Shown: positions 45,822 to 55,232 of the stretch, in pieces
Layout of the letters: each line of letters starts with the position of its first letter
How positions within the stretch are numbered: the stretch's first letter is position 1
Assembly (NCBI GenBank): GCA_900546005.1
Contig: URBJ01000001.1
Coordinates: forward strand, 1 to 61,520
Direction: 5' to 3'
DNA from: an uncultured Alistipes sp.
GTDB taxonomy: Bacteria; Bacteroidota; Bacteroidia; Bacteroidales; Rikenellaceae
DNA: 61,520 bases
The notes under the pieces: generated by a model
The model's input: the letters and a program-made list of their open reading frames with translations, nothing else
What the model was told of the DNA's origin: nothing
The model's database searches: none
Translations under genes and position numbers: made by a program

Positions 45822-47612
45822 TTATTTCATCTCGACCCGATAGGGAGTAAGCGCCTGAATGCTGTTCGAATAGAGAATATTGCGCAACATGTCGTACATT
45901 TCATACACCTCACCGGTCTCCCCCCGAAACATCTGTGCCCGGGCTTCGGCCGAGAGAAGTTTTACGATTTGCGTCAACCGGCTCTCATCCGTCGCCGGAG
46001 AGACGATACGAAAGTCCTCGGACACTCCAGCCCGTTCGGCGGCAACACTGATCGCCTCCTTCAATCCCCCGAAACCGTCGATCAAACCGATATTCAATGC
46101 ATCGGTTCCGGACCAGATGTGTCCTCCACCAATGCTATCCACCGCTTCGACACTCAAATTACGCCCTTCGGCCACATGTCCGACAAAAGTTTTGTACACC
46201 TGTTCTACACCATACTGCATGTATTCGCGTTCGGATTGAGACAGCGGACGAACCCCGACCGCACCGAATACCGTCATGCCCATATCGGCCGACGGATTGG
46301 TCTTGACCACATCGACCGAAATTCCCAACTTGTTCTTGAGTCCCTGTTCTCCGTTCAACATCAGCCCGAAAACTCCGATCGAACCGGTCTCGGTCATCGG
46401 TGAAGCGAGAATCAAGTCGGCCGGAGCCGAAATGTAATAACCGCCCGATGCAGCCATATTCCCCATCGACACGATCAGCGGTTTCTCCTGCCGCAACGCC
46501 TCCGCCTCGTGCCAAATCACTTCAGAAGCCAGCGCACTTCCACCCGGACTGTTCACCCGGAGTACGACCGCCTTCACCTCATCATCCTCCTTCAACGCAG
46601 CCAACTGCCGTGCCAAGGTCTCTCCACCGACCAATCCCTCACGACTCTTCCCGCCGACAATCTGACCTTCGGCATACACCACCGCAATCTTGTTTTTCGA
46701 TACATTCGACTCCTCCATCAAAATGCGATCGATATAACTTCTCAGGGAGACATAGTTCGGCTCCTCCTGCTCGGTCCACTCACCGAGCATCTGATCCACC
46801 TGCTGTCCGTACATCAACGTATCGACCATCCCCAACTGGCGCGCATACGAAGCGTCCTTGATCTCCAAATTCGTAGCAAAGGATTGAAGAGCAGCAGAGT
46901 CGATTCCTCGTGAATCGGCAATATCTCTTACTACGGTTCCCCACAGCGATCCCAACAACATCTCGATCTGCTGCCGATTTTCGGGGCTCATCTGATCCAT
47001 AATGAAAGGCTCGACCGCCGATTTGAACGATCCGTGTCGAACTGCCTCTACCTGTACTTCAAGTTTATCCAACAACCCCTTGTAAAACAGGGTTCCCGAA
47101 GCCATTCCACGCCACGTGACATCGCCCTGCGGGTTCAACGACACCTGATCGGCCACCGAAGAGAGGTAGTAGGAGCTCTGGGTATAAAAGTCGGAGTGAC
47201 TCACGATGAATTTTCCCGAACGGCGAAATACGGAGAGTGCATTCCGTATCTCCTGCATCGTGGCCAGACCCATTCTGGCATTTGGCGTAATGTTCAGGTA
47301 GATTCCGGCAATACGGTCATCCGTTTCAGCTGCTTCGATCGCCTTCAGGACGTCGATCAGCGCATATCCCCTGATCTGCATGTTCATCAGATCGCTGAAC
47401 CCCGACAAGGAGAGCGGGGTATAGTCGGGATTGTCAAAAACCGGGTCAGAAAAATCGATCCTCAGCACCGATTTTTCTTTCACCTCGGGAACTTTTTCCA
47501 TAAAAACCGTTCCGAAACTGGCGATAACCATCACAAAAAATACGCTTGCCAGTACTCCTGCAACCACCAAGGCCAACAAACAGGCCAAAAAAGTCCTAAT
47601 AAACTGATTCAT
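45822..47612 (-). CDS. sppA: Signal peptide peptidase SppA, 67K type
   Basis: 596 residues from ATG 47612, with GTGGAG just upstream; the frame extends upstream but without coding character. One N-terminal transmembrane helix (about 7-33) anchors two tandem ClpP-like halves. The N-terminal half holds the catalytic Lys in RHGSFKSAVEPF and the C-terminal half the nucleophile Ser in NMAASGGYYISAPAD, with LRVNSPGGS before it. It degrades cleaved signal peptides in the membrane, working from the periplasmic side. It is probably the first gene of an sppA-lpxK-punA unit, though the 106-bp gap weakens this. Confidence 0.93.
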   Translation of the reverse strand: MNQFIRTFLACLLALVVAGVLASVFFVMVIASFGTVFMEKVPEVKEKSVLRIDFSDPVFDNPDYTPLSLSGFSDLMNMQIRGYALIDVLKAIEAAETDDRIAGIYLNITPNARMGLATMQEIRNALSVFRRSGKFIVSHSDFYTQSSYYLSSVADQVSLNPQGDVTWRGMASGTLFYKGLLDKLEVQVEAVRHGSFKSAVEPFIMDQMSPENRQQIEMLLGSLWGTVVRDIADSRGIDSAALQSFATNLEIKDASYARQLGMVDTLMYGQQVDQMLGEWTEQEEPNYVSLRSYIDRILMEESNVSKNKIAVVYAEGQIVGGKSREGLVGGETLARQLAALKEDDEVKAVVLRVNSPGGSALASEVIWHEAEALRQEKPLIVSMGNMAASGGYYISAPADLILASPMTETGSIGVFGLMLNGEQGLKNKLGISVDVVKTNPSADMGMTVFGAVGVRPLSQSEREYMQYGVEQVYKTFVGHVAEGRNLSVEAVDSIGGGHIWSGTDALNIGLIDGFGGLKEAISVAAERAGVSEDFRIVSPATDESRLTQIVKLLSAEARAQMFRGETGEVYEMYDMLRNILYSNSIQALTPYRVEMK

Positions 47613-47699
47613 TCTCCACTCTTTAACTGTCGATCCCCCATTTCCATTCGCGGGCAGACGATTCACGCCCGTAAATTTACAAATTATTTTTATTAACTT

Positions 47700-47707
47700 T
47701 ATCTTTG
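47700..47707 (+). promoter_or_regulatory. -7 element of mrp promoter
   Basis: TATCTTTG fits the -7 consensus and lies 21 bp before the ATG at 47729. The -33 region (TTTA near 47676) is weak. Confidence 0.5.
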
Positions 47708-47728
47708 TGATTTCAATACCGTTTAAGT

Positions 47729-48814
47729 ATGACACAAGAAGAACTGTTCGGCTTACTGCATGAAGTAATCCATCCCGAACGACAAGGTGATATCGTCACC
47801 TTAGGCATGATCGAAAATCCGACGGTCACCCCGGACAAGATTCAATTTTCCCTTGTTTTCAACCGGAACAGGGATCCGTTCGCCGCAGCCCTCAAAAAAC
47901 GTTGCGAGGAGCTGATCGTCGCCCGTCATCCCGAATATGCGGGTAACATACACATCTTTATCAAAGAGAACCCGAATAAAAAGCCAACCGAGCCTCATGA
48001 ACGCACCGTCTTCGGCAGCGATGGCAAAACGGGCCGAATCGTAGCCATCAGTTCCGCGAAAGGGGGTGTCGGTAAAAGTACAGTCACGGCTAATCTGGCT
48101 GTTGCCCTCTCTAAAATGGGGTACCGTGTCGGTCTTCTCGACGCCGACATCTACGGACCCTCACAACCGATGCTGTTTGATATCGAAGGGTATCAGCCCG
48201 ACGGTATAGAGGTCGAGGGACACGAGTGGATCCGCCCGGCAGAGCGTTTCGGCATTCTCATCATGTCGATCGGCTTTTTCATCAACCCGAAAGATGCGCT
48301 GATGTGGCGGGGCCCGATGGCCATCAATGCCCTGCGGCAAATGATCCGGCAAACCCTTTGGGGAGAGCTCGATTTTCTGCTGATCGACATGCCTCCCGGA
48401 ACCGGAGACATACACCTTTCGATCCTTCAGGAGATGTCTCTGAGCGGTGCCATCATTGTCAGTACGCCGCAAAAGATGGCGTTGGCCGATGTGGTACGGG
48501 GAATTTCGATGTTCCGCAACGAAAAAATCGGCATTCCCGTTTTGGGACTTGTTGAAAACATGGCGTGGTTTACACCGGAAGAGCTGCCCGATCACAAATA
48601 CTATCTCTTCGGTAAAGAGGGTACCAAGCGGCTGGCCGAAGAGGAGCATCTGCCGTTACTGGCCCAAATTCCGCTGATACAGAACATACGGGAATCATCC
48701 GATGAGGGCAAACCCGTATCCACGGAAGAGGGTCTGACAAGCGAGTATTATCGGCTTTTGGCAAAACGGACGATCGAAGAGCTCGACAAACAACAGCAAC
48801 ACGGCAAGTCGTAA
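47729..48814 (+). CDS. mrp: Mrp/NBP35-family P-loop ATPase, without the C-terminal CxxC
   Basis: 361 residues. The N-terminal MIP18/DUF59 domain (about 1-80) is followed by a deviant Walker A KGGVGKST (111-118), DADIYGPSQPM and LIDMPPGTGD. This is the ApbC/Mrp iron-sulfur cluster carrier family. The segment after VENMAWF, where family members usually carry a CxxC that bridges the Fe-S cluster between subunits, reads TPEELPDHKYYLFG (282-295); the only cysteine visible is C59. The fold is thus intact but the classic cluster ligands are absent. It lies immediately left of the proposed replication origin and is the last plus-strand gene before it. Confidence 0.88.
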   Translation: MTQEELFGLLHEVIHPERQGDIVTLGMIENPTVTPDKIQFSLVFNRNRDPFAAALKKRCEELIVARHPEYAGNIHIFIKENPNKKPTEPHERTVFGSDGKTGRIVAISSAKGGVGKSTVTANLAVALSKMGYRVGLLDADIYGPSQPMLFDIEGYQPDGIEVEGHEWIRPAERFGILIMSIGFFINPKDALMWRGPMAINALRQMIRQTLWGELDFLLIDMPPGTGDIHLSILQEMSLSGAIIVSTPQKMALADVVRGISMFRNEKIGIPVLGLVENMAWFTPEELPDHKYYLFGKEGTKRLAEEEHLPLLAQIPLIQNIRESSDEGKPVSTEEGLTSEYYRLLAKRTIEELDKQQQHGKS

Positions 48815-49300
48815 GGATTTTTGATAATTTTCGCTTGCTTTTTTTGAAGCGCTTGATTAGCAGGGAGTATAGGGAAGGGAAGAGGTGTTAAAAAAGTGTT
48901 GAAATGTAACGGAATGTCGGTTTATATTCTTTTATCGAAAGGGATAGAAAACATTTGCAAAATCCGGAAGACATAAGGGATATAAAAAAGAGAGAAGAAT
49001 GCAAGAAAAAAATATTCGAAACTTTAGACAGTCAACTACGATGAATAACAGCTGTTTTGTTGACAGAAAACGTTATCGATAATTGCGCTGTATCTTTCCG
49101 AATCGAGTGTGCATAAAGTTTAACCGAACTCGACATCTCACAGAATATCAACCTGAAAAAACTATCAACAACTGTCAAAAAGCTGTCAACAACCGATCAT
49201 AAAAAAAGATCAAATAAGTTACGAACACAATAAACAGTTATTGTTTAGATTCTTTTTTTAGATTGAATTTTAAAATTGAAAAATAAAAACAAACAAAAAA
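48815..49300. other. Proposed chromosomal replication origin (oriC), 486 bp without genes
   Basis: No open frame of coding character, tRNA or RNA fold is seen. Three observations support an origin. The strand composition flips here: 46441-46500 has 26 C and 12 G on the plus strand, 49681-49740 has 21 G and 11 C. The dominant gene direction flips too. The gap carries CTRTCAACA-like 9-mers (49058-49066 reversed, 49162-49170, 49172-49180, 49183-49191), TTATCGATA at 49073, a 7-bp hairpin (49227-49244), and a very AT-rich tract from 49245 to 49300 that could be the unwinding element. Canonical TTATCCACA DnaA boxes are absent, so DnaA binding is inference. The nadA promoter must also lie here. Confidence 0.5.
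49162..49191 (+). repeat. Helically phased CTRTCAACA array, possible DnaA-box variants
   Basis: Three 9-mers in direct orientation begin at 49162 (CTATCAACA), 49172 (CTGTCAAAA) and 49183 (CTGTCAACA), spaced 10 and 11 bp, close to one helical turn. An inverted copy, TGTTGACAG, is at 49058-49066. The 9-mers differ from the DnaA consensus TTATCCACA at two to four positions. Confidence 0.55.
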
Positions 49301-50278
49301 ATGAACGACAAGAATAACTGCATCCCGACCGAGAGCTCCGTTTCGGTAAAAGAGTGGATGGAACGGATCTGTGCATTGAAACGACAGAAAAACGCCATCA
49401 TCTTGGCCCATTACTATACCTTGCCCGAAATCCAGCAGATCGCCGACTTTACCGGGGATAGTCTGGCGCTTTCGGCACAGGCTGCTGAAACGGATGCGGC
49501 GATCCTGCTCTTCGCGGGCGTCCATTTTATGGCCGAGACCGCAAAGATCCTCGCTCCGGAGAAGAAGGTGTTGCTGCCAGAACCCCAAGCCGGGTGTTCG
49601 TTGGCCGACTCCTGTACGGCGGATCGATTTGCCGAATTTTTAAAGCAGTATCCCGACCATACGGTGGTATCCTATGTGAATACGTCGGTTGGGGTGAAGG
49701 CCTTGACGGATATTTGTTGTACATCCGGCAATGCGGTCGAGGTGATCCGTTCGCTGCCCGAAACTCAGAAAATCGTCTTTGCGCCGGATCGTAATCTCGG
49801 CAACTATATTCAGCGGATTACGGGGCGGAAAAATATGGTGATCTGGGACGGAGCCTGTGAGGTGCACGAAAAGTTTTCCGCCGAGAAGATTCTCGAGATG
49901 AAGAGACGCTATCCGCAAGCCAAGGTGTTGGCCCATCCCGAGTGCAAGGAGGAGGTTTTGGCGGTGGCCGATGTGGTGGGCAGTACGGCGGCTCTGTTGA
50001 AGTTCGCTTCGAGCGATCCGTGCGATACCTTCCTCGTGGTGACCGAGGCCGGCATTTTGTTCCAGATGCAGCAGGACAATCCGAACAAACGGTTTATTCC
50101 GGTACCGCCCGTTGGTTCTGAATCGAGTTGTAACGAGTGCGAGTACATGAAGATGGTGACTCTGGAAAAAATTTACCGGACGTTACAGGAGGAGTCGCCT
50201 GAAGTAATACTTGATGAAGAGATCCGGCATAAGGCGGAACGTTCGATCCAGCGCATGTTGGAGATCAAAAGGAGTTAG
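49301..50278 (+). CDS. nadA: Quinolinate synthase A
   Basis: 325 residues. It condenses iminoaspartate with dihydroxyacetone phosphate to quinolinate for NAD synthesis, using a 4Fe-4S cluster. Three pseudo-repeated domains contain AHYYTLPEIQQIADFTGDSLALS, FAGVHFMAETAKIL and PEPQAGCSLADSC. Cluster cysteines are the one in PQAGCSLADSC, another in SYVNTSVGVKALTDICCTSGNA and those in CNECEYMKM. First gene right of the proposed origin. nadB and nadC do not follow, which is unusual because the genes are often grouped. The plus strand becomes G-rich from here. Confidence 0.94.
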   Translation: MNDKNNCIPTESSVSVKEWMERICALKRQKNAIILAHYYTLPEIQQIADFTGDSLALSAQAAETDAAILLFAGVHFMAETAKILAPEKKVLLPEPQAGCSLADSCTADRFAEFLKQYPDHTVVSYVNTSVGVKALTDICCTSGNAVEVIRSLPETQKIVFAPDRNLGNYIQRITGRKNMVIWDGACEVHEKFSAEKILEMKRRYPQAKVLAHPECKEEVLAVADVVGSTAALLKFASSDPCDTFLVVTEAGILFQMQQDNPNKRFIPVPPVGSESSCNECEYMKMVTLEKIYRTLQEESPEVILDEEIRHKAERSIQRMLEIKRS

Positions 50279-50476
50279 AAGGGGAAGAGGTTTGGTCGGA
50301 TCAGTCGGGTCGGACGCTTTAATCCGAAGGGGGTGAAACAGGTGGTGAGTCATCTCGTTTTTGCGTGGATATATTGCTGTTTTCGCCTTTCTCTTTCTGC
50401 TTTTATTTGATATGCAAATCATTGAAAAAGTAAGGAAGTGTAAAAATAACCGAACAAGTTATTAAAAACGTGTGGT

Positions 50477-52624
50477 ATGAAAAAGTTTTGGAGTAGGGTA
50501 GTTCTTCTATCTGTTTTGTGTCTCTCGGTGGTAGCGGCACGGGCCGACGAGGGAATGTGGCTGTTGCCCTATCTGCAACAGTTGAATATCAAGGATATGA
50601 AGGCCAAGGGGCTGAAACTTTCGGCGCAGGATATCTATCGGGCCAACGGTACGGCCTTGAAGGATGCCATTGTGATTTTCGGAGGCGGATGTACAGCGAG
50701 TGTGGTCTCCGAGCGCGGATTGGTGCTGACCAACCACCACTGCGGGTATGGGGCGATTCAGCAGCACAGCAGTGTAGAGCACGACTACCTGCAGGATGGT
50801 TTTTGGGCAATGTCCGATAAGGAGGAGATTCCGACTCCCGGATTGACCGTGACCTTTATTCGGCGGATCGAAGATGTCTCGGATCGAATTCTCTCTCAGT
50901 TGAACGATACGATGAGTGAGGAGCGCAGGGCCGAGTGTGTACTTGCCGCCGTGCAGCAGATCAAGAGCGAGACGCAGCTCGACCGGAAGAGTCAGGAGGT
51001 GGAGATCAAGGATTTTTTTGGAGGAAACCAGTATCTGCTCTTTGTGAAGGAGGTGTATAGGGATGTGCGCTTGGTGGGGGCTCCGCCCAGTTCGATCGGC
51101 AAGTTCGGAGGGGATACCGATAACTGGATGTGGCCCCGGCATACGGGTGACTTCTCGGTGTTCCGCATCTACACCGCTCCGGATGGTTCTCCGGCCGAAT
51201 ATGCCCCGGAGAATGTGCCTTACGAGGCTCCGGTTCATCTTTCTGTTTCGTTGAAGGGGTATAAACCCGGTGATTTTTCGATGATTATCGGATTTCCCGG
51301 ATCGACCGAACGCTACAAAACCTCGTGCGAGATCGATTTCACGTTGGAGGTGGATAACCCCAACCGGATTTTCATCCGTGGCGAGCGGCAAGAGCTGATG
51401 ATGGAGGATATGATGGCCGATGAGCAGGTGAAGATTCAGTATGCAACGAAATACAGCGGATCGTCCAACTATTGGAAAAATTCGATCGGGGAGAGTCAAG
51501 GATTGAAACGCTTGAAGATAAAGGATCGTATGTCGGACGAGGAGGCTCGCTTTACCGAATGGGTCGAGTCCGATCCGGCGCGTAAGGCCAAATACGGACA
51601 GGCGCTCCATTTGATTTGTAGATCCATCGAGGGTATGACACCGTTGCGGGATCGGCAGCAGTACCTTGCCGAGGCATTGATTAATGGGGTGGAGATCAAG
51701 AATGCAGCATCCATCGTTCGTTCTATTTTCAAGGAGGATCGGACGATCGATACGGCACGTTGGGACGAGGCCCGGAAAAATTTAAAGGAATTTTATAAAA
51801 ATTACAGCGAAAGGACCGATCGGAAGATTGCTAAACGGATGTTTGAGATCGTACGGGACGGCTTTCCGGGAGAAGATTTGACGCCGAGTTTCGGAGTGAT
51901 CCGCGACTATTACGGCAACAACGTTTCCGATTATGTTGACGATATGTACGATCGTTCGCTGTTCTCCTCCGAACAACGGGCCGAGCAATTTTTGGAGCAT
52001 CCCGATGTGAATGTTTTGGTGAATGATCCTGCCTACAAGTTTTGGTTTGGTCTTGTCAACTCCTACAATCATCTGATCGATTCGATCGGTACCTATCGCG
52101 ACGATTTGATTCGTGGACACCGGCTTTATGTAGCGGGTTTAATGGAGATGAACCCTCAGAAAAAATTCTATCCCGATGCGAACTTCACGATGCGGTTGAC
52201 CTACGGTCAGATATTGCCCTACTATCCGCAGGATGCAGTTTTCTATGACTACTATACCACACTGGAAGGGGTAATGCAGAAAGAGGACCCGGAGAATCCG
52301 TATGAGTTTGAAGTACCAGAGCGATTGAAAGAGCTGTATCAGCAGAAAGATTACGGTCCCTATGCCGAAAAAGGGGTTATGCATGTCAATTTTCTGACCA
52401 ATAACGACATTACGGGAGGAAATTCTGGAAGTCCCGTGATGAATGCCCGGGGTGAGTTGATCGGTCTGGCTTTCGACGGGAACTGGGAGGCAATGAGCGG
52501 CGATACGGTGTTCGAACCCGAGCTGCAGCGGACCATCTGTGTTGACATTCGCTATGTGCTCTTCGTCATCGACAAATTTGCCGGAGACAGCCGTCTGATC
52601 GACGAAATGACAATCGTGCGTTAA
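50477..52624 (+). CDS. S46-family dipeptidyl peptidase, DPP7 type
   Basis: 715 residues with a signal peptide ([23 protein letters not shown]). The chymotrypsin-like triad shows as [11 protein letters not shown] (His87/88), [20 protein letters not shown] (Asp) and [11 protein letters not shown] (Ser650). Residue 668, 18 after the Ser, is Gly. In this family Gly at that place marks DPP7 (hydrophobic P1 residues) and Arg marks DPP11 (Asp/Glu). It removes dipeptides from peptide N termini in the periplasm, feeding amino-acid fermentation. Single gene; the 198-bp upstream gap shows no consensus promoter. Confidence 0.93.
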   Translation: MKKFWSRVVLLSVLCLSVVAARADEGMWLLPYLQQLNIKDMKAKGLKLSAQDIYRANGTALKDAIVIFGGGCTASVVSERGLVLTNHHCGYGAIQQHSSVEHDYLQDGFWAMSDKEEIPTPGLTVTFIRRIEDVSDRILSQLNDTMSEERRAECVLAAVQQIKSETQLDRKSQEVEIKDFFGGNQYLLFVKEVYRDVRLVGAPPSSIGKFGGDTDNWMWPRHTGDFSVFRIYTAPDGSPAEYAPENVPYEAPVHLSVSLKGYKPGDFSMIIGFPGSTERYKTSCEIDFTLEVDNPNRIFIRGERQELMMEDMMADEQVKIQYATKYSGSSNYWKNSIGESQGLKRLKIKDRMSDEEARFTEWVESDPARKAKYGQALHLICRSIEGMTPLRDRQQYLAEALINGVEIKNAASIVRSIFKEDRTIDTARWDEARKNLKEFYKNYSERTDRKIAKRMFEIVRDGFPGEDLTPSFGVIRDYYGNNVSDYVDDMYDRSLFSSEQRAEQFLEHPDVNVLVNDPAYKFWFGLVNSYNHLIDSIGTYRDDLIRGHRLYVAGLMEMNPQKKFYPDANFTMRLTYGQILPYYPQDAVFYDYYTTLEGVMQKEDPENPYEFEVPERLKELYQQKDYGPYAEKGVMHVNFLTNNDITGGNSGSPVMNARGELIGLAFDGNWEAMSGDTVFEPELQRTICVDIRYVLFVIDKFAGDSRLIDEMTIVR

Positions 52625-52664
52625 GGATTTTTCGATCGGATGGACGAATGTCGGAAAATAAGAT

Positions 52665-52672
52665 TAATTTTG
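52665..52672 (+). promoter_or_regulatory. -7 element of glnS promoter
   Basis: TAATTTTG fits TAnnTTTG, 17 bp before ATG 52690. It lies inside the longer reading frame that begins at 52648, which argues for the downstream start. No clear -33 element. Confidence 0.5.
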
Positions 52673-52689
52673 CGTCAAATCGTTGTAGT

Positions 52690-54381
52690 ATGAACCATTT
52701 GTGCGAAAATGCGGCTTCAGCAAACGAAGAGAAGTCGCTCAATTTTCTGGAAGAGATTATCGAAGAGAGTATCGCGAAGGGCGAAAAACATATCCAAACC
52801 CGTTTCCCGCCTGAACCGAACGGTTATCTGCATATCGGCCACGCCAAAAGTATCTGCCTGAACTTCGGTCTGGCCAAGAAGTATGGCGGAAAGTGTAACT
52901 TGCGGTTCGACGATACGAACCCCGTTAAGGAGGATGTCGAATATGTCGATTCGATTCAGGAGGATGTACATTGGTTGGGCTTCGACTGGGCCGGCATCTA
53001 TTACGCTTCCGACTACTTCGACCAACTCTATGAATGGGCCCTCGTATTGATCCGTAAGGGGCTTGCCTACGTTGACGATCAGTCGCAGGAAGAGATCCGG
53101 TTGAACCGGGGTACGGTAACCGTTCCCGGTAAGGAGAGCCCCTATCGGAATCGGTCGGTCGAGGAGAATCTCGATCTGTTCCAAAGGATGAAAAACGGTG
53201 AGTTTGCCGATGGAGAAAAGGTGCTTCGGGCCAAAATCGACATGGCACATCCCAATATGCTGTTGCGTGACCCGATCCTCTACCGGATCGTCCATGCCGA
53301 ACACCACCGTACGGGTAACAAGTGGTGTATCTATCCGATGTATGACTATGCGCACGGACAGAGCGACTCGATCGAGCACGTGACCCATTCGATCTGTACC
53401 CTTGAGTTCGACGTGCACCGTCCGCTGTACGACTGGTTTATCGAAAAATTGGAGATCTATCCGAGCCATCAATATGAGTTTGCCCGTTTGAACTTGACCT
53501 ATACGCTGATGAGTAAACGGAAACTGTTGCAGTTGGTGCAGCAAAAGAGCGTCATGGGGTGGGATGATCCCCGTATGCCGACCATTTGTGCCCTGCGTCG
53601 TCGGGGATATACGCCCGAAAGCGTGCGGATGTTTGCCGACAAGGTGGGAGTGGCCAAGCGCGATAACGTGATCGATTACGGATTGCTCGAATTCTGTGTG
53701 CGCGAGGACCTCAATAAAAAGGTTCAGCGCCGTATGGCCGTATTGGATCCGATCCGTGTCGTAATCACGAACTATCCGGAGGGTAAGAAGGAGATGATCT
53801 CCTGTGTCAACAATCCGGAGGATGAGTCGGCCGGACGTCGTGAAGTTCCATTCGGAAGAGAGATCTTTATCGAACGCGATGACTTTATGGAAGAGCCGCC
53901 GAAAAAGTATTATCGGCTCTCGCCGGGCAAGGAGGTGCGGTTGCGTTATGCCTACCTGATCCGTTGCGATGAGGTGATCAAGGATGAATCGGGTAGAGTA
54001 GTGGAGCTGCGTTGTACCTATGATCCGCTCTCGGGTGGAGGCAGCTCGTCGGATGGCCGTAAGGTCAAGGGTGTAATTCATTGGGTATCTGCTGCCGATG
54101 CCGTGGAGGCCGAAGTGCGGCTTTTCGACCGATTGTTTGTAAAAGAGGATATGAACAACCTCGAAGAGGGCAAAACCTTTGAAGACTATCTCAATCCCGA
54201 TTCGTTACGTGTGGTTACCGGCTATCTTGAACCGGCCTTGGGCGACGCGAAAGTAGGGGAGGTCTTCCAGTTCGAACGGTTGGGATATTTTTGTGTTGAC
54301 CGTGATTCGACACCGGAAAAACAGGTGTTTAATAGGACCGTTACGCTCAAGGACAGTTGGGCAAAGATGGCTTCGAAATAG
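52690..54381 (+). CDS. glnS: Glutaminyl-tRNA synthetase
   Basis: 563 residues from ATG 52690. It is a class I synthetase: the HIGH-type motif is [15 protein letters not shown], the KMSKS-type motif is LMSKRKL, and the segments [16 protein letters not shown] and [21 protein letters not shown] are typical of GlnRS as opposed to GluRS. The C-terminal anticodon-binding beta-barrels follow (from about 340). It charges tRNA-Gln directly, so this organism need not rely on the transamidation route. The TonB-like gene follows after 33 bp. Confidence 0.95.
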   Translation: MNHLCENAASANEEKSLNFLEEIIEESIAKGEKHIQTRFPPEPNGYLHIGHAKSICLNFGLAKKYGGKCNLRFDDTNPVKEDVEYVDSIQEDVHWLGFDWAGIYYASDYFDQLYEWALVLIRKGLAYVDDQSQEEIRLNRGTVTVPGKESPYRNRSVEENLDLFQRMKNGEFADGEKVLRAKIDMAHPNMLLRDPILYRIVHAEHHRTGNKWCIYPMYDYAHGQSDSIEHVTHSICTLEFDVHRPLYDWFIEKLEIYPSHQYEFARLNLTYTLMSKRKLLQLVQQKSVMGWDDPRMPTICALRRRGYTPESVRMFADKVGVAKRDNVIDYGLLEFCVREDLNKKVQRRMAVLDPIRVVITNYPEGKKEMISCVNNPEDESAGRREVPFGREIFIERDDFMEEPPKKYYRLSPGKEVRLRYAYLIRCDEVIKDESGRVVELRCTYDPLSGGGSSSDGRKVKGVIHWVSAADAVEAEVRLFDRLFVKEDMNNLEEGKTFEDYLNPDSLRVVTGYLEPALGDAKVGEVFQFERLGYFCVDRDSTPEKQVFNRTVTLKDSWAKMASK

Positions 54382-54414
54382 TTTTAAGCGGTTTCAGAAG
54401 GAGTAAAGTTGGGC

Positions 54415-55080
54415 ATGAAATGTAGATTCGGTTTTATACTCGTTTTTTGTTGTTTTACGCTCTTCTGTTCGGCCCAGCCCGACAGTTGCAAGGTTATCAT
54501 CACTACGCCCGGCTATACGAACATCTATCGTTATTCGTTAGATGAGTTCAGTGCGCAGATGGCCTCCGATTTCAAGAAGGAGGGGGTGACTGTTTCGCTG
54601 CAGCCCGAGAACGACAGCACTTCGCTGCTGACGCTCAACATCAGCCGAAAGGATTATCTATTCCGCATAACCCGTACGGCTCCCGTTGCTCGGTTAATCT
54701 ATGATCGGAATAAACGGCAATTTAAGGGGGTAGGCTTCAATTTTATCGAGCGAAAGGAGTACGACTACCGCGAACCCAGTTACGATGGCTTATCGCTGGC
54801 TAAATTCGCCACGGTTTGGCAACCTCAGATCGAGAAGCTGATTCATGACCGTACCTTTTTGTCTCCGGATAAGCCCAATGTGTTTCTCATCGAGGCCGAT
54901 ATCGATGAAGAGGGTAGGGTGCGGAAGATTGTTGAGCTGAACGGCGCCTTGAAACAGTATGCGCAGATCTTTATCGATAAGATTTATGATCTTTCGTGGA
55001 AGGGTTGGCAACCGGCAACGCGCAACGGGGTACCCTATCGGACGTTGGCACTGATCTATTTCGAACTGCCTCCCCGTTGA
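54415..55080 (+). CDS. Secreted protein with TonB-C-terminal-like domain
   Basis: 221 residues from ATG 54415, with AGGAG about 12 nt upstream. A signal peptide (MKCRFGFILVFCCFTLFCSA) is followed by about 110 residues without recognisable family. The last 85 residues (IEADIDEEGRVRKIVELNGALKQYAQIFIDKIYDLSWKGWQPATRNGVPYRTLALIYFELP) match the pattern of TonB C-terminal domains in Bacteroidota energy transducers (V-x-G-x-V, cluster of A/I-x-x-I, W-x-PA-x-NG-x-P). There is no transmembrane anchor or proline-rich spacer, so it is not a working TonB. It lies in the same direction as glnS and ends at a terminator. Confidence 0.7.
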   Translation: MKCRFGFILVFCCFTLFCSAQPDSCKVIITTPGYTNIYRYSLDEFSAQMASDFKKEGVTVSLQPENDSTSLLTLNISRKDYLFRITRTAPVARLIYDRNKRQFKGVGFNFIERKEYDYREPSYDGLSLAKFATVWQPQIEKLIHDRTFLSPDKPNVFLIEADIDEEGRVRKIVELNGALKQYAQIFIDKIYDLSWKGWQPATRNGVPYRTLALIYFELPPR

Positions 55081-55137
55081 TCTACGTAAAGGTTTGGTTT
55101 CAAGAAATCATGTAAGTATACAGTTATCCAGATAATT

Positions 55138-55176
55138 AAAAGATCGGTTCCGACCCAGCGGAACCGATCTTTTTTA
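55138..55176. terminator. Strong bidirectional terminator
   Basis: AAAGATCGGTTCCG (55139-55152) pairs with CGGAACCGATCTTT (55159-55172), loop ACCCAG, with T6 on the right and an A run on the left. It separates the glnS unit (+) from the convergent glycosidase-like gene (-). Confidence 0.88.
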
Positions 55177-55232
55177 TACGGATAATCGTGTAGATGTAAT
55201 ATTTATTTTTGTAAAAAATAAAATCATTTTAT

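Noticed and set aside
52717..54081. 454-codon minus-strand frame
   Set aside because: Antisense to glnS, which has all class I synthetase motifs.
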